Assembly (NCBI GenBank): GCA_030549905.1
Contig: JAUQQK010000005.1
Span: 43,371 to 107,370 of the forward strand
Direction: 5' to 3'
DNA length: 64,000 bases
Source: Aquificota bacterium
Lineage (GTDB): Bacteria > Aquificota > Aquificia > Aquificales > Aquificaceae
Shown: piece by piece, positions 8,451 through 16,666 of the stretch
Numbering within the stretch: position 1 is the first letter of the stretch
Layout of the letters: each line of letters starts with the position of its first letter
Program-made: the position numbers and the translations under genes
Notes under the pieces: generated by a model
Database searches by the model: none
Told to the model about the DNA's origin: nothing
The model's input: only the letters and a program-made list of their open reading frames with translations

Positions 8451-10046
8451 ATGATAACCCTAAGTAGTAGAGTTGAGTTTTCAAGTGAGGACATGGAAAC
8501 TCTAAAAGACCTGATGAGGAGGTGGTCTTCCTGCAAAAGATATGCCTATCAAAGACTGTTGGAGGGAGAAGAAAGAAGAGAACTTAAGAAAAGGCTACAG
8601 GCTATGTTTGGACTAAACTCAAGGTATGTGGATGATGCCATATTCAGGGCGCAGGAAGTTTTAAAAGCCTGTAAAGAAAAGAGGCAAAACCCTAAGAAGG
8701 TTATCTTTGGTGGAAGAAGTCTTTTTGAAAAGCTTAAGAAAAACCATCTTCAAGGAAAGAAAAGACAAGAACTAAAAAGACAGTGGGAAGAGAAAAGGAA
8801 ATACAGGCTTTATTCAAGAGGAGACAGGTCAAAGCAAGGAAATTTAAACATAAGGTTATTACTTGAAGAAGATAGCATAAAACTCAGGGTAAGCGTAGGA
8901 AACCGACGATGGATAACAGGCAAAGTCTATAGGAAAGTGTCAAGAGAAAAAGACAAATGGATAGACTTTATCTGGAGCTTACAGGTAGCAGAAAAGACTA
9001 AGGACTATTTTCCTTACAGCGTGGAGCTTTTCATAAAAGACAGCAAGGTCTATGCACATATAAGCTATGAGGAAAGAATTGCAGAAACGACGATTACAAA
9101 AGACAGTGGAGTTATAGGCATAGACATAAACGGGTCTCCTTTTCATATTGCCTTGACAGAGGTAGAAAAGGACGGAAACCTTTTAAGCTATCAGTCCATA
9201 TCTTTACATGAGCTTGTTGGTAAGAAAAGAGAGCAAAGAGAATATATGGCATGGCATATAGCACACAGGATAACAGACATGGCATTAGAAAGAAGAAGAG
9301 CCATAGCCATAGAAAGGCTGGCAGGAATGCCAAAAGGCTATAGAGGAGATGGAAGAGCAAAACTAAGGAAAAGATTTCATCAATGGGCTTACAGGAGCAT
9401 ACTTGAGAAGATAAAGGTCTTAGCCAGGAGGAAAGGCATAGAGTTTATAGAAGTAAGTCCATCTTACACATCAGTTATAGGCTCACTCAAGTATGCACCC
9501 ATGTATAACATAGATAAGGATACTGCAGGTGCGTATGTGATAGGAAGAAGGGCTTTAGGATTTAAGGAGAAGTTGCCTAAAAATTACTTGAAACTTCTTT
9601 CAAGAGAGGAGTTTATCAGGTATAGCCTTAGTGAGCTGAAAGAGAAGAAGCAGGGACTTAAGGAGAAGTTGAAAAAAGAGGGAAACAAGTATAAGAGGAA
9701 TGCCTTAAAGACAGAGATATCAAAGCTTAACAAAGATATCAAGCTTTTAGTGCATTTACTTTCAAGCCTTGAGAGCGAGCCAGAGACCCGAGAGCCTGCC
9801 AACCTGTGGAAGGAGCAGGTGAGGGAAGAGGTGAAAACCTCTTACAAACTCTGGCAAGTTCTCAGGGTAGCCTTCACATTTCCTGTCCTTGGGAAATCCT
9901 TTGTCAGGGATTTCTCTCCGCTAAAACCTATACTTGTGGATTGGGGCAGGAGTGTGAGAAGGTTAGCTCCTATGCCTGGTGTAGGGGCTATGGCAAGTAG
10001 CATGCCTGAAACTGACCAAAAGTGTAGTTTGATACACTTTTGGTAA
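8451..10046 (+). CDS. TnpB-related RuvC-like nuclease (IS200/IS605 accessory family), orphan
   Basis: 531 aa. The N-terminal part matches TnpB-related proteins (CKRYAYQRLLEG, then GLNSRYVDDAI). A RuvC-like nuclease core follows: motif I VIGIDINGSPFHIAL (about 223), motif II AIAIERLAG (about 284) and a third acidic segment NIDKDTAGAYVIGRR (about 350). The zinc finger of classical TnpB is absent; the segment SPSYTSVIGSLKYAP replaces the Cys pairs. A Lys/Glu-rich coiled coil fills about 385-430. No TnpA (Y1/HUH) transposase is adjacent, so the element cannot move by itself. The last eight codons and the stop lie inside the perfect hairpin at 10015-10044. Family membership is confident; activity is not known. 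Confidence 0.85.
   Translation: MITLSSRVEFSSEDMETLKDLMRRWSSCKRYAYQRLLEGEERRELKKRLQAMFGLNSRYVDDAIFRAQEVLKACKEKRQNPKKVIFGGRSLFEKLKKNHLQGKKRQELKRQWEEKRKYRLYSRGDRSKQGNLNIRLLLEEDSIKLRVSVGNRRWITGKVYRKVSREKDKWIDFIWSLQVAEKTKDYFPYSVELFIKDSKVYAHISYEERIAETTITKDSGVIGIDINGSPFHIALTEVEKDGNLLSYQSISLHELVGKKREQREYMAWHIAHRITDMALERRRAIAIERLAGMPKGYRGDGRAKLRKRFHQWAYRSILEKIKVLARRKGIEFIEVSPSYTSVIGSLKYAPMYNIDKDTAGAYVIGRRALGFKEKLPKNYLKLLSREEFIRYSLSELKEKKQGLKEKLKKEGNKYKRNALKTEISKLNKDIKLLVHLLSSLESEPETREPANLWKEQVREEVKTSYKLWQVLRVAFTFPVLGKSFVRDFSPLKPILVDWGRSVRRLAPMPGVGAMASSMPETDQKCSLIHFW
10015..10044 (+). repeat. Perfect 12-bp hairpin at the right end of the TnpB-related element
   Basis: ACCAAAAGTGTA (10015-10026), loop GTTTGA, then the exact complement TACACTTTTGGT (10033-10044). 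It overlaps the end of the TnpB-like ORF, whose TAA stop starts at the last base of the hairpin. In IS200/IS605 elements a hairpin near each end is recognised for transposition, and in TnpB systems a guide RNA ends near the right end. A role as transcription terminator is also possible, although no T run follows. Confidence 0.6.
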
Positions 10047-10058
10047 CCAGGGAAAAGC

Positions 10059-10520
10059 ATGAAGGTGATAAGCGCAGCCTTTAAGGAAGGGGAGTTAATA
10101 CCAAGGCAGTATACCTGTGAAGGTAAGGATGTTCCTCCACCCATAAGTTGGCAGGATTTCCCGCAGGAAGCCAAATCCTTCGTCCTTATCATGGATGACC
10201 CAGATGCACCGGCTGGTACCTTTACTCACTGGGTTGTTTACGATATACCTTCAAGCGTGAGCAGGCTTGAAGAAAACTTTCCAAAGGTGAAGGAACATAT
10301 GGGTATAAAGCAGGGCATGAACGATTTTGGTCGGGTTGGCTATGGTGGTCCCTGTCCACCGCGCGGACATGGTTATCACAGATACTTCTTCAAGGTGTAT
10401 GCACTGAGCGTGGCAAGCCTGAACCTTCCCGCAGGAGCCAGCAGAAGAGATGTGGAGAAGGCTATGGCTGGTAAGGTGCTGGCACAGGCACAGCTAATGG
10501 GCAGGTATAAAAGGGATTAG
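10059..10520 (+). CDS. YbhB/YbcL-family PEBP-like protein
   Basis: 153 aa, soluble. Phosphatidylethanolamine-binding-protein family motifs are visible: MDDPDAPAGTFTHWVVYDIP (about 46) and GPCPPRGHGYHRYFFKVYAL (about 100). Bacterial members (E. coli YbhB, YbcL) have no settled biochemical function. The ATG at 10059 lies only 12 nt after the TnpB-like stop, so the mobile element sits directly against its promoter region and may drive it. It ends directly against the convergent lipA gene. Confidence 0.88.
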   Translation: MKVISAAFKEGELIPRQYTCEGKDVPPPISWQDFPQEAKSFVLIMDDPDAPAGTFTHWVVYDIPSSVSRLEENFPKVKEHMGIKQGMNDFGRVGYGGPCPPRGHGYHRYFFKVYALSVASLNLPAGASRRDVEKAMAGKVLAQAQLMGRYKRD

Positions 10521-11342
10521 TTATAAAAGCTCCTTAGCATGGTAAGAGGACCTGGCTAAGGGCTTTGAAAGCACCTTTTTAAAACCCATATCAAGGGCTA
10601 TTTCCCTTAGTCTTTCAAACTCTTCCTCCGAGTATATTTTGACTATGGGATGGTGCAGTCCGCTGGGTCTTAGATACTGTCCTATTACAAGCATGGAAAC
10701 GCCGGCCTTTTTGAGGTCTTCCATCGTCTTCAATATCTCTTCCCAACGCTCCCCAAAACCCAGCATTAAGCCAGACTTCACCGGAGCCACACCACTTTCC
10801 GCATAAGCCTTTAAGACCTTTAAGCTCCTTCTGTAGTCTCCTTGAGGTCTTACAGACCTGAAAAGCCTTTCCACCGTTTCTATGTTATGAGCCAGCACAT
10901 GGGGGCAGGAAGAGACCACAGTTTCCAGAGCCTTTTCCAAGCCTTTAAAATCTGGTGTAAGCACTTCCACCCTTACACTTTCATCTCTACTCCTTATGAA
11001 CTCCACACATCTTTTAAAGTGAGAGGAGCCACAGTCCTCAAGGTCATCCCTGTCCACAGAGGTTATGACCACGTGGTTTAGCCTTAGCTCTTTTACTGCC
11101 ATGTATAGCCGGACGGGTTCAGAGGGGTCTGGCGGTTGTGGTTTTCCTGTTGCCACATGACAGTATTTGCAAGCCCTCGTGCAGACCTTTCCCAAGATGA
11201 GGAAAGTGGCTGTTCCAGAGCTGAAGCATTCAGAAAGGTTTGGACATAAGGACTCTTCGCAGACGGTGTGGAGGGAATACTTTTTGATAATCCTTAGCGT
11301 TCTATCTATTAATTCCTTATGGGGTGCTTTAACCAAAGGCAT
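10521..11342 (-). CDS. lipA: Lipoyl synthase
   Basis: 273 aa, at the short end for the family because the N-terminal extension is trimmed. A radical-SAM enzyme that inserts two sulfurs into protein-bound octanoyl groups. Both iron-sulfur motifs are present: the auxiliary-cluster CEESLCPNLSEC (about 28) and the radical-SAM CTRACKYC (about 53). The conserved C-terminal RSSYHA supplies the Ser ligand to the auxiliary cluster. It overlaps engB by 14 bp at its start. Lipoate serves 2-oxoacid dehydrogenases and the glycine cleavage system. Confidence 0.95.
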   Translation of the reverse strand: MPLVKAPHKELIDRTLRIIKKYSLHTVCEESLCPNLSECFSSGTATFLILGKVCTRACKYCHVATGKPQPPDPSEPVRLYMAVKELRLNHVVITSVDRDDLEDCGSSHFKRCVEFIRSRDESVRVEVLTPDFKGLEKALETVVSSCPHVLAHNIETVERLFRSVRPQGDYRRSLKVLKAYAESGVAPVKSGLMLGFGERWEEILKTMEDLKKAGVSMLVIGQYLRPSGLHHPIVKIYSEEEFERLREIALDMGFKKVLSKPLARSSYHAKELL

Positions 11343-11880
11343 ACTTCCAGAGCTCCCTTTTACCCCTGCCTTCTTTTGCGGAGGTTATAATGTAGTTGGC
11401 GTCTGTTGCTTCCCTCAGCCTCTTTACCGTCTGGCTTATCTCCTTCTGTCCCGCCCTGTCTGATTTGGTCAGCACCAGAAGATAGGGAAGCCCCAAAGAA
11501 GAAAGCCACTCTATGGCGTCAAGGTCAAGCTGTGTAGGACCTACCCTTGCATCAATGAGAAGAAACACAACCCTTATGTTTTCCCTTCTTTTTTCAAAGT
11601 ATATGTCTATCATATGCCTCCACTCTTCCCTTTCCCTTTTTGAAACCTTTGCAAAGCCATAGCCCGGCAGGTCCACAAGGTAGGTTTTGTATTCTTCAAG
11701 GAAGAAAAAGTTTATAGCCCTCGTCCTACCAGGCTCCTTACTAACCCTTGCCATATCTGTCCCCAAAAGCATGTTTATCAGAGAGGACTTTCCCACGTTA
11801 GACCTTCCTGCAAAAACCACATCCCGGAAATCATCCTCGGGAAAGTTCCCGTAAAAACTACCTATAAACCTTACCTTCAT
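11329..11880 (-). CDS. engB: Ribosome biogenesis GTP-binding protein EngB/YsxC
   Basis: 183 aa from ATG 11880; a TTG three codons earlier is a weaker start. G1 GRSNVGKS, G3 DLPGYG and G4 TKSD are all visible, with the typical VVFAGRSNVGKSSLIN opening. A circular array of G motifs is not present, so this is the EngB rather than YlqF group. The protein is needed for 50S subunit assembly. It overlaps folC at its start and lipA at its end, giving a folC-engB-lipA operon. Confidence 0.96.
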   Translation of the reverse strand: MKVRFIGSFYGNFPEDDFRDVVFAGRSNVGKSSLINMLLGTDMARVSKEPGRTRAINFFFLEEYKTYLVDLPGYGFAKVSKREREEWRHMIDIYFEKRRENIRVVFLLIDARVGPTQLDLDAIEWLSSLGLPYLLVLTKSDRAGQKEISQTVKRLREATDANYIITSAKEGRGKRELWKYAFG

Positions 11881-13096
11881 GCCTGTCAAAGAAGGCTTTT
11901 CTCACTTCGCCCAGAAGATAAAGAGAGCCAAGTACAACTAAGTCCTCTTCCAGATAAAGCACCGCTTCCGCTTCATCAAGTATATGAACATCCCTGAAGC
12001 CTAATTCTAAAGCCTTTTTATAAACCCTTGATATGTCCTCGCCCCTGTGATGCTTGAGCCGAACAAGGTAGAGCCTGTCAGAAAGCTCTCTAAGATATGA
12101 AAGAGAAAGCTCCCATTCCTTATCCTTCAGGGCTGTGAAAACAGGTGTTATATTTCCTACGTGAGTTTTGAGCTCTTTTACAGCCCTTCTTATACCATCT
12201 GGGTTGTGGGCTCCGTCCAGTATAAGCAGAGGCTTTTCTCTCAGTAGCTCCATCCTGCCCTCCCACCGCGTCCTCTCAAGAGCCCTTTTCACCTTATCCT
12301 CTTCAAGTTTTATAAGGTAGCCTGCAGACCTTATGGCGAGGCTTGCATTGTCTGCCTGATACTTTCCCCAAAGTCCGAGCCTTACTTCTTCAAGCCTTAT
12401 CCTGTCATCTTCATAAAACTCAAGCCATGTCTTAAAGCCCCTTACCGAGCCGCTACAGAAAAAGTCTATACCAGCCACCGAAAGGTCTTTTATATCACAC
12501 AGCTCCAATGCCTTAGTATAGAGGGGGAACCTCATGCTACCAAGCACCAAAGGCTTCCCCCTTCTGTATATACCCAGCTTTTCCACCGCCCTGCTCTCGC
12601 AGTCTGAACCCAGCCACCTTATGTGGTCCCTCTGTATGTTGGTTATAACGCATACTTCCGGGTTGCAAACCTTTGTGGCATCCCACCTTCCACCCATACC
12701 CACCTCAAAAACCGCAAAATCCACCCCCTTATCCTCAAAGTAAAGAAGGGCTATGAGAGTGCATGCTTCAAAATAGGTAAGCTCAAACCTTTCAAAGTAG
12801 GGCTTTAATTCCCTCACGTATCTGGCAAGCTCCTCATCAGGTATGAGCTCGCCATCTATCCTCCATCGCTCCCTTTCCTCCTGAAGGTGAGGCGATACGA
12901 ACCAGCCCACTTTATACCCGTGCTCTTTCAATATTTCATGAAGAAAGGCACAGGTAGAACCTTTACCATTGGTACCACCCACCTGTATGGAAGGGTAGGA
13001 GGGTTTTATGCCTAAATGGGAAACTGCCTTTTCAATCCTTTCAAGGGTTGGAACTATATGGTAATCTTTACCCTTATATAACTCCCATAGGTGCAT
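11858..13096 (-). CDS. folC: Bifunctional folylpolyglutamate / dihydrofolate synthase
   Basis: 412 aa. The Mur-ligase-like ATP loop is GGTNGKGSTCAFL (about 42), followed by SPHLQEERERWRIDGE, VFEVGMGGRWDATKV and LDGAHNPDG, the FolC signature set. It adds glutamate to dihydropteroate and/or folates. The start is ATG 13096, about 8 nt after TATATT. A GC-rich hairpin at 13112-13129 separates it from csp upstream. Confidence 0.94.
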   Translation of the reverse strand: MHLWELYKGKDYHIVPTLERIEKAVSHLGIKPSYPSIQVGGTNGKGSTCAFLHEILKEHGYKVGWFVSPHLQEERERWRIDGELIPDEELARYVRELKPYFERFELTYFEACTLIALLYFEDKGVDFAVFEVGMGGRWDATKVCNPEVCVITNIQRDHIRWLGSDCESRAVEKLGIYRRGKPLVLGSMRFPLYTKALELCDIKDLSVAGIDFFCSGSVRGFKTWLEFYEDDRIRLEEVRLGLWGKYQADNASLAIRSAGYLIKLEEDKVKRALERTRWEGRMELLREKPLLILDGAHNPDGIRRAVKELKTHVGNITPVFTALKDKEWELSLSYLRELSDRLYLVRLKHHRGEDISRVYKKALELGFRDVHILDEAEAVLYLEEDLVVLGSLYLLGEVRKAFFDRHEGKVYR

Positions 13097-13111
13097 GAAG
13101 TATAAATATAA

Positions 13112-13129
13112 GCCCCCGAGGGCGGGGGC
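13112..13129 (-). terminator. Rho-independent-type hairpin after csp
   Basis: Minus strand GCCCCCG - CCCT - CGGGGGC, a perfect 7-bp GC stem with a four-base loop, followed by TTATATTTATA. It lies between the csp stop and the folC start, so it probably ends the csp transcript. The following AT stretch also contains the folC -10 hexamer. Confidence 0.65.
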
Positions 13130-13136
13130 AGGGACC

Positions 13137-13346
13137 TTAGCCTATTATTCTTACATTTTTAGCTCTAAGACCCTTTGCATCCTGCTCCACTTCAAACTCT
13201 ACCCTTTGACCTTGCTCAAGGGTTTTGAAGCCTCTTTGCTGGATGGCTGAAAAGTGAACGAATACATCGCCCTGGTTGTCATCGCGGGTTATGAAGCCAT
13301 AACCCTTATCCTTACTGAACCATTTTACTGTGCCTGTGAGTGACAT
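13137..13346 (-). CDS. csp: Cold-shock-domain protein
   Basis: 69 aa, a complete five-stranded CSD protein. RNP1 is KGYGFIT and RNP2 is VFVHFSAI. Binds single-stranded RNA/DNA and melts RNA structure. Unlike most genes here it has a long 5' leader of about 78 nt, a strong ribosome-binding site (AAGGAGG) and a consensus promoter at 13431-13459. This suggests high expression and possible leader-based control, as in known csp genes. Confidence 0.97.
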   Translation of the reverse strand: MSLTGTVKWFSKDKGYGFITRDDNQGDVFVHFSAIQQRGFKTLEQGQRVEFEVEQDAKGLRAKNVRIIG

Positions 13347-13430
13347 GGGACAAAAACCTCCTTAAAAATTATTACTTGAGCGGAGGAGTCAAGGTAGGCG
13401 CCCTCCCTTTTCTCCACTGCTCTATGAAAC

Positions 13431-13459
13431 AATATAAACCATGGACTTGTTTTTGTCAA
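13431..13459 (-). promoter_or_regulatory. Sigma70-type promoter of csp
   Basis: Minus strand TTGACA (13459-13454), 17-nt spacer, TATATT (13436-13431). The predicted transcript start is near 13424, leaving a leader of about 78 nt before the csp ATG. The spacing is ideal. Confidence 0.75.
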
Positions 13460-13474
13460 GGACTGGTATATAAT
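13447..13474 (+). promoter_or_regulatory. Promoter of the tatA pair, overlapping the csp promoter
   Basis: Plus strand TTGTTT (13447-13452), 16-nt spacer, TATAAT (13469-13474), followed by AAGGAGG and the first tatA ATG. The -35 region lies within the spacer and -35 of the divergent csp promoter, so the two polymerases probably exclude each other. Confidence 0.55.
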
Positions 13475-13497
13475 TTATAGCTAAGGAGGTAAAAGCG

Positions 13498-13677
13498 ATG
13501 CACTTTCCTTTGCCATGGCAGTTGGTATTAATACTTCTTGTAGTGCTTGTAATTTTTGGTGCTTCAAAATTGCCCGAGTTTGGAAGGGGTTTGGGTGAAG
13601 GCATAAGGAATTTCAAGAAGGCTCTTTCTGGAGAGATAGAAGAGGAGAAAAAGGCTGAGAAGAAGGAGCAGGCATGA
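13498..13677 (+). CDS. tatA: Twin-arginine translocase subunit TatA/E, first copy
   Basis: 59 aa. Begins with a hydrophobic transmembrane segment (LPWQLVLILLVVLVIFGASKLPE), then the amphipathic helix FGRGLGEGIRNFKKALSGE and a Lys/Glu tail. F-G and L-P-E positions match TatA. Forms the pore of the Sec-independent Tat export system. Ribosome-binding site AAGGAGG, 7 nt spacing. The stop overlaps the next tatA start by 4 bp (ATGA). No tatC is in the window. Confidence 0.92.
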   Translation: MHFPLPWQLVLILLVVLVIFGASKLPEFGRGLGEGIRNFKKALSGEIEEEKKAEKKEQA

Positions 13678-13871
13678 TACCTCATTTATCCTTTACTGAA
13701 ATACTCCTTATACTTTTTGTGGTATTAATACTGTTTGGAGCCTCCAGGCTACCTGAGGCGGGCAGAGCCCTTGGTGAAGGCATAAGGAATTTCAAGAAGG
13801 CTCTTTCTGGAGAGGAGGAAAAGGTTAAGGAGGTAAAGGGTGAAGAGGTAAAGGAAGAAAAGCAGGGTTAA
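13674..13871 (+). CDS. tatA: Twin-arginine translocase subunit TatA/E, second copy
   Basis: 65 aa; same plan as the preceding gene: TM segment (EILLILFVVLILFGASRLPE), then an amphipathic helix nearly identical to copy one and an acidic/basic tail. About 42 consecutive nucleotides spanning GEGIRNFKKALSGE are identical in the two copies, pointing to recent duplication or gene conversion. It converges on nusB with a 4-bp overlap of stops. Confidence 0.92.
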   Translation: MIPHLSFTEILLILFVVLILFGASRLPEAGRALGEGIRNFKKALSGEEEKVKEVKGEEVKEEKQG

Positions 13872-14287
13872 TTGCCCCCAAGTTTTTCTCTCAGAACCCT
13901 TCCTATGATACCGTTTACAAATTTGGTGGATTTTTTGCCCGCATATTTTTGAGCCAGTTTTATGTAATCGGACACCTCAAGCTTTGGATTTCTAAGCCCT
14001 ATGTAGATTATTTCAGCAAGTGCAATTCTGAGTATGTTCCTTTCTATAAAACCTACCCTATCTATATCCCACTTTTCAGACAGCTCCGCAATCCACTTGT
14101 CTATCTCCTTAGAATGCTCCATGTAGGTTCTTACCAGCTTTCTTATATAACGCCTGCGGTCCTGGTTCTTTATTTTGTTTATGCTTATGTATTCTTCCAT
14201 TAGCTTTTCCACATCCTCCCCCTTCATATCCCACTGATAGAGGACCAGAAAGGCATCTTTTCTTGAAAGGGGTTTGTAGATTATCAT
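13868..14287 (-). CDS. nusB: Transcription antitermination factor NusB
   Basis: 139 aa, all-helical. [16 protein letters not shown] at the start and the C-terminal [24 protein letters not shown] are NusB hallmarks (usual family form YAxxxSxxFVNGVLD). Binds boxA RNA with NusE in rRNA antitermination. The ATG at 14287 overlaps the ribH stop by 4 bp; the ribH-nusB pairing is common in bacteria. Confidence 0.96.
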   Translation of the reverse strand: MIIYKPLSRKDAFLVLYQWDMKGEDVEKLMEEYISINKIKNQDRRRYIRKLVRTYMEHSKEIDKWIAELSEKWDIDRVGFIERNILRIALAEIIYIGLRNPKLEVSDYIKLAQKYAGKKSTKFVNGIIGRVLREKLGGN

Positions 14288-14748
14288 CCAAGGCTACTTA
14301 TAAGGTTTACCATTTCTATCACAGACAGTGCTGCCTCCCAGCCTTTGTTGCCCTGCTTGGTGCCAGCTCTCTCTATAGCCTGCTCAAGGCTATCCGCAGT
14401 TATTACACCGAAGCCTACAGGCTTTCTCATTTCAAGACTTACTTGAGCCAAGCCTTTGGCTGTTTCGCTGGCTATGTAATCAAAATGAGGCGTCTGCCCC
14501 CTTATTAACACACCAAGGGCAACCACACCATCTACAGGCTTTCTAAGAAGTAGCTCTTTTACAGTAAGTGGTAGCTCCCAGGAGCCCGGGACCCGAACTA
14601 TATATATGTTTTCTTCAGAGCCACCGTGTCTGAGTATGCAATCCACAGCACCCTCTATGAGCCTGTCTACCAAAAGGTGGTTAAACCTGCTTGCCACTAT
14701 TCCAAAGTTAAAGCCTTCCGCCTTTAAAAGACCTTCATACCTGCGCAT
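14284..14748 (-). CDS. ribH: 6,7-dimethyl-8-ribityllumazine synthase
   Basis: 154 aa when started at ATG 14748 ([13 protein letters not shown]); this length and beginning match the A. aeolicus enzyme that I know, and a start seven codons earlier is unlikely. The core is PHFDYIASE (active-site His region) and [15 protein letters not shown]. It forms an icosahedral shell in relatives and makes the riboflavin precursor. It overlaps panC by 14 bp. Confidence 0.97.
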   Translation of the reverse strand: MRRYEGLLKAEGFNFGIVASRFNHLLVDRLIEGAVDCILRHGGSEENIYIVRVPGSWELPLTVKELLLRKPVDGVVALGVLIRGQTPHFDYIASETAKGLAQVSLEMRKPVGFGVITADSLEQAIERAGTKQGNKGWEAALSVIEMVNLISSLG

Positions 14749-15595
14749 CGCCGACCCTCCAGTTATCAATTAGCCGTGTATCTCCTACCCACACAGCAAG
14801 AAGTATTCTATCACCTTCTTTAACCTCCTTCACGGGTCTAAGCTCTTCATCTCTTATTTCCACATAATCTATCCTCTTTACGTGCTCGTGCCTGCTTATA
14901 AAATCCCTTATGGCTCCCACAAGTTGCTCTGGGTCCCTGTTGCCAGACCTTATGAGCTTTTCCGCAAGCAGAAAGGACATGTATAGAGCTAAGGCGGACT
15001 GGCGTTCTTCTGGAGACAGGTAGGTGTTTCGTGAGCTTAAGGCCAAGCCATCTTCATCTCTTACAGTGGGCACAGGAACTATCTCTACAGGTATGCTCAG
15101 ATCCTTTACAAGCCTCTGAACCACTTTTAATTGCTGGTAATCCTTTTCACCAAAATAGGCTCTATCGGGTCTGATTATGTTGAAGAGCTTTAGCACTACA
15201 GTGCACACACCACTAAAATGTCCCGGTCTGAAGGCACCCTCCATTATATCCGTCAACCCCTCTATTTCTATCCTTACAAGAGGCTTTTCCGGATACATTT
15301 CCTCATCGGTAGGTGCAAAAACCGCATCCACACCTTCTTCCGCACATACGCTCAGATCCCTCTCTAAGTCCCTTGGATATCTTTCAAAATCTTCCGCGGG
15401 ACCAAACTGTAGAGGGTTTACATATATGCTTACTATGGTTATATCGTTCTGAAGCTTTGATTCTCTTATTAACCTTCTATGCCCTTCGTGTAAATATCCC
15501 ATGGTGGGCACGAAGCCTATAGACTTATTGCCATCGCATTTAAGCGACGTTATGTAGTTCTTTACTTCTCTTATTTTTTTAAAGAGTGTAGGCAT
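14735..15595 (-). CDS. panC: Pantothenate synthetase
   Basis: 286 aa. Joins pantoate and beta-alanine with ATP (coenzyme A pathway). [16 protein letters not shown] contains the HIGH-type motif; [22 protein letters not shown] and the KMSKS-like LSSRNTYLS are also seen. Leader contains GAGGA before ATG 15595. Operon panC-ribH-nusB. Confidence 0.97.
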   Translation of the reverse strand: MPTLFKKIREVKNYITSLKCDGNKSIGFVPTMGYLHEGHRRLIRESKLQNDITIVSIYVNPLQFGPAEDFERYPRDLERDLSVCAEEGVDAVFAPTDEEMYPEKPLVRIEIEGLTDIMEGAFRPGHFSGVCTVVLKLFNIIRPDRAYFGEKDYQQLKVVQRLVKDLSIPVEIVPVPTVRDEDGLALSSRNTYLSPEERQSALALYMSFLLAEKLIRSGNRDPEQLVGAIRDFISRHEHVKRIDYVEIRDEELRPVKEVKEGDRILLAVWVGDTRLIDNWRVGDAQV

Positions 15596-15629
15596 GGCTT
15601 TTCCTCAAGCGTTTTAAAATTATACCACA

Positions 15630-16208
15630 ATGTCTGGAAAGTCTTCTTTTTTGATATTAAGGAGGTTCAGGGCTGGAGATGAAGACCTTATACTTAAGGT
15701 ATATGGGGAGAAGGGACAGCTGAAGATACTTGTGCCAGAAGCCCTTAAGGTGGACAGGGGCCTTTCAGGTTATGTGGAACCCTTTAATCTAATAGGTGCT
15801 GTATGCGTACAGAAGGGGGAACTTCTCATATTGAAAGACATTACAAGCGCAGAATTTTTCTCTTATTTAGCTCTAAGGAGCTATTCAAGGTATGTGTGGA
15901 TGTGCCAGGTGGTTGGTTTTGTGGAAAGGTGGTTCCTACATTATGATGCGGAGCTTTTCGGGCTTGCTTTAAGATATCTAACCCTTGACCCTACGGACCA
16001 CCAGACACTGCTACTCAAGTTTAAGCTTGATTTTCTCAGGTTTATGGGATTATATAAAGAGGATATTTTCAAGGAAGAAGTAAGAGGCTTTGTCAGAAAA
16101 CTGCAGGGAGAGGAAGATTTCCGTAAACTGCAAAGGCTAAAGCTACCGGAAGACCTTATAAAAAGCGTGGATGATGCTATTATGCTTCACCTGCAGTCTT
16201 CCTTGTAG
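15630..16208 (+). CDS. recO: DNA repair protein RecO
   Basis: 192 aa, shorter than typical RecO (about 240). It starts with an OB-fold (ILRRFRAGDEDLILKVYGEK) and continues with the helical RecO C domain (LLLKFKLDFLRFMGL). The zinc-finger Cys residues of some RecO proteins are missing. RecO loads RecA onto SSB-coated DNA. The start ATG follows TAAAAT by 9 nt. It overlaps the convergent hldE-C gene by 22 bp. Confidence 0.8.
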   Translation: MSGKSSFLILRRFRAGDEDLILKVYGEKGQLKILVPEALKVDRGLSGYVEPFNLIGAVCVQKGELLILKDITSAEFFSYLALRSYSRYVWMCQVVGFVERWFLHYDAELFGLALRYLTLDPTDHQTLLLKFKLDFLRFMGLYKEDIFKEEVRGFVRKLQGEEDFRKLQRLKLPEDLIKSVDDAIMLHLQSSL

Positions 16209-16666
16209 AGCTTGATTATCCTGTCTATTATCTTTGAGGTAGAAAGGTCAAAGGCAAATTCTACCCTTTCCACACGCCCACCATAAGATAGGACAAGGTC
16301 CGCCCCCACAATGTCCTCCACTTTCCAGTCTGCACCCTTTACCAGCACATGCGGTCTTATGGCCCTTATCAGCTCTAAGGGTGTATCTTCCTCAAATATG
16401 ACCACATAGTCTACGGGCTTTAAAGAGTCAAGTAAAAAGGCTCTTGCCTTCTGAGGTATTATAGGTCTTTGAGGTCCCTTTATCCTGCTTATGGAGCTGT
16501 CTGAATTGAGCCCCACAACGAGTATATCCCCAAACTCTTTTGCCTTCTGGAGATAGTAGGCATGTCCCGCATGCAGAAGGTCAAAACAGCCGTTTGTAAA
16601 CACTATGCTTTTCTCTTTTCTTATGGGTTCTAATATTTTCAGGAGTTCCTCTAAGCTAACTATCAT
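16187..16666 (-). CDS. rfaE2: D-glycero-beta-D-manno-heptose 1-phosphate adenylyltransferase
   Basis: 159 aa: only the nucleotidyltransferase half of HldE. Contains FTNGCFDLLHAGHAYYL (HxGH motif), VGLNSDSSISRIKG and VKGADW. Makes ADP-heptose for LPS inner core, consistent with the KDO gene kdsA in the window. The kinase half must be encoded elsewhere. The start overlaps glgA by 11 bp. Confidence 0.93.
   Translation of the reverse strand: MIVSLEELLKILEPIRKEKSIVFTNGCFDLLHAGHAYYLQKAKEFGDILVVGLNSDSSISRIKGPQRPIIPQKARAFLLDSLKPVDYVVIFEEDTPLELIRAIRPHVLVKGADWKVEDIVGADLVLSYGGRVERVEFAFDLSTSKIIDRIIKLYKEDCR

Noticed and set aside
10015..10044. Plain Rho-independent terminator
   Set aside because: The stem is AT-rich and no T run follows, so an element-end structure is preferred, though a termination role is not excluded.
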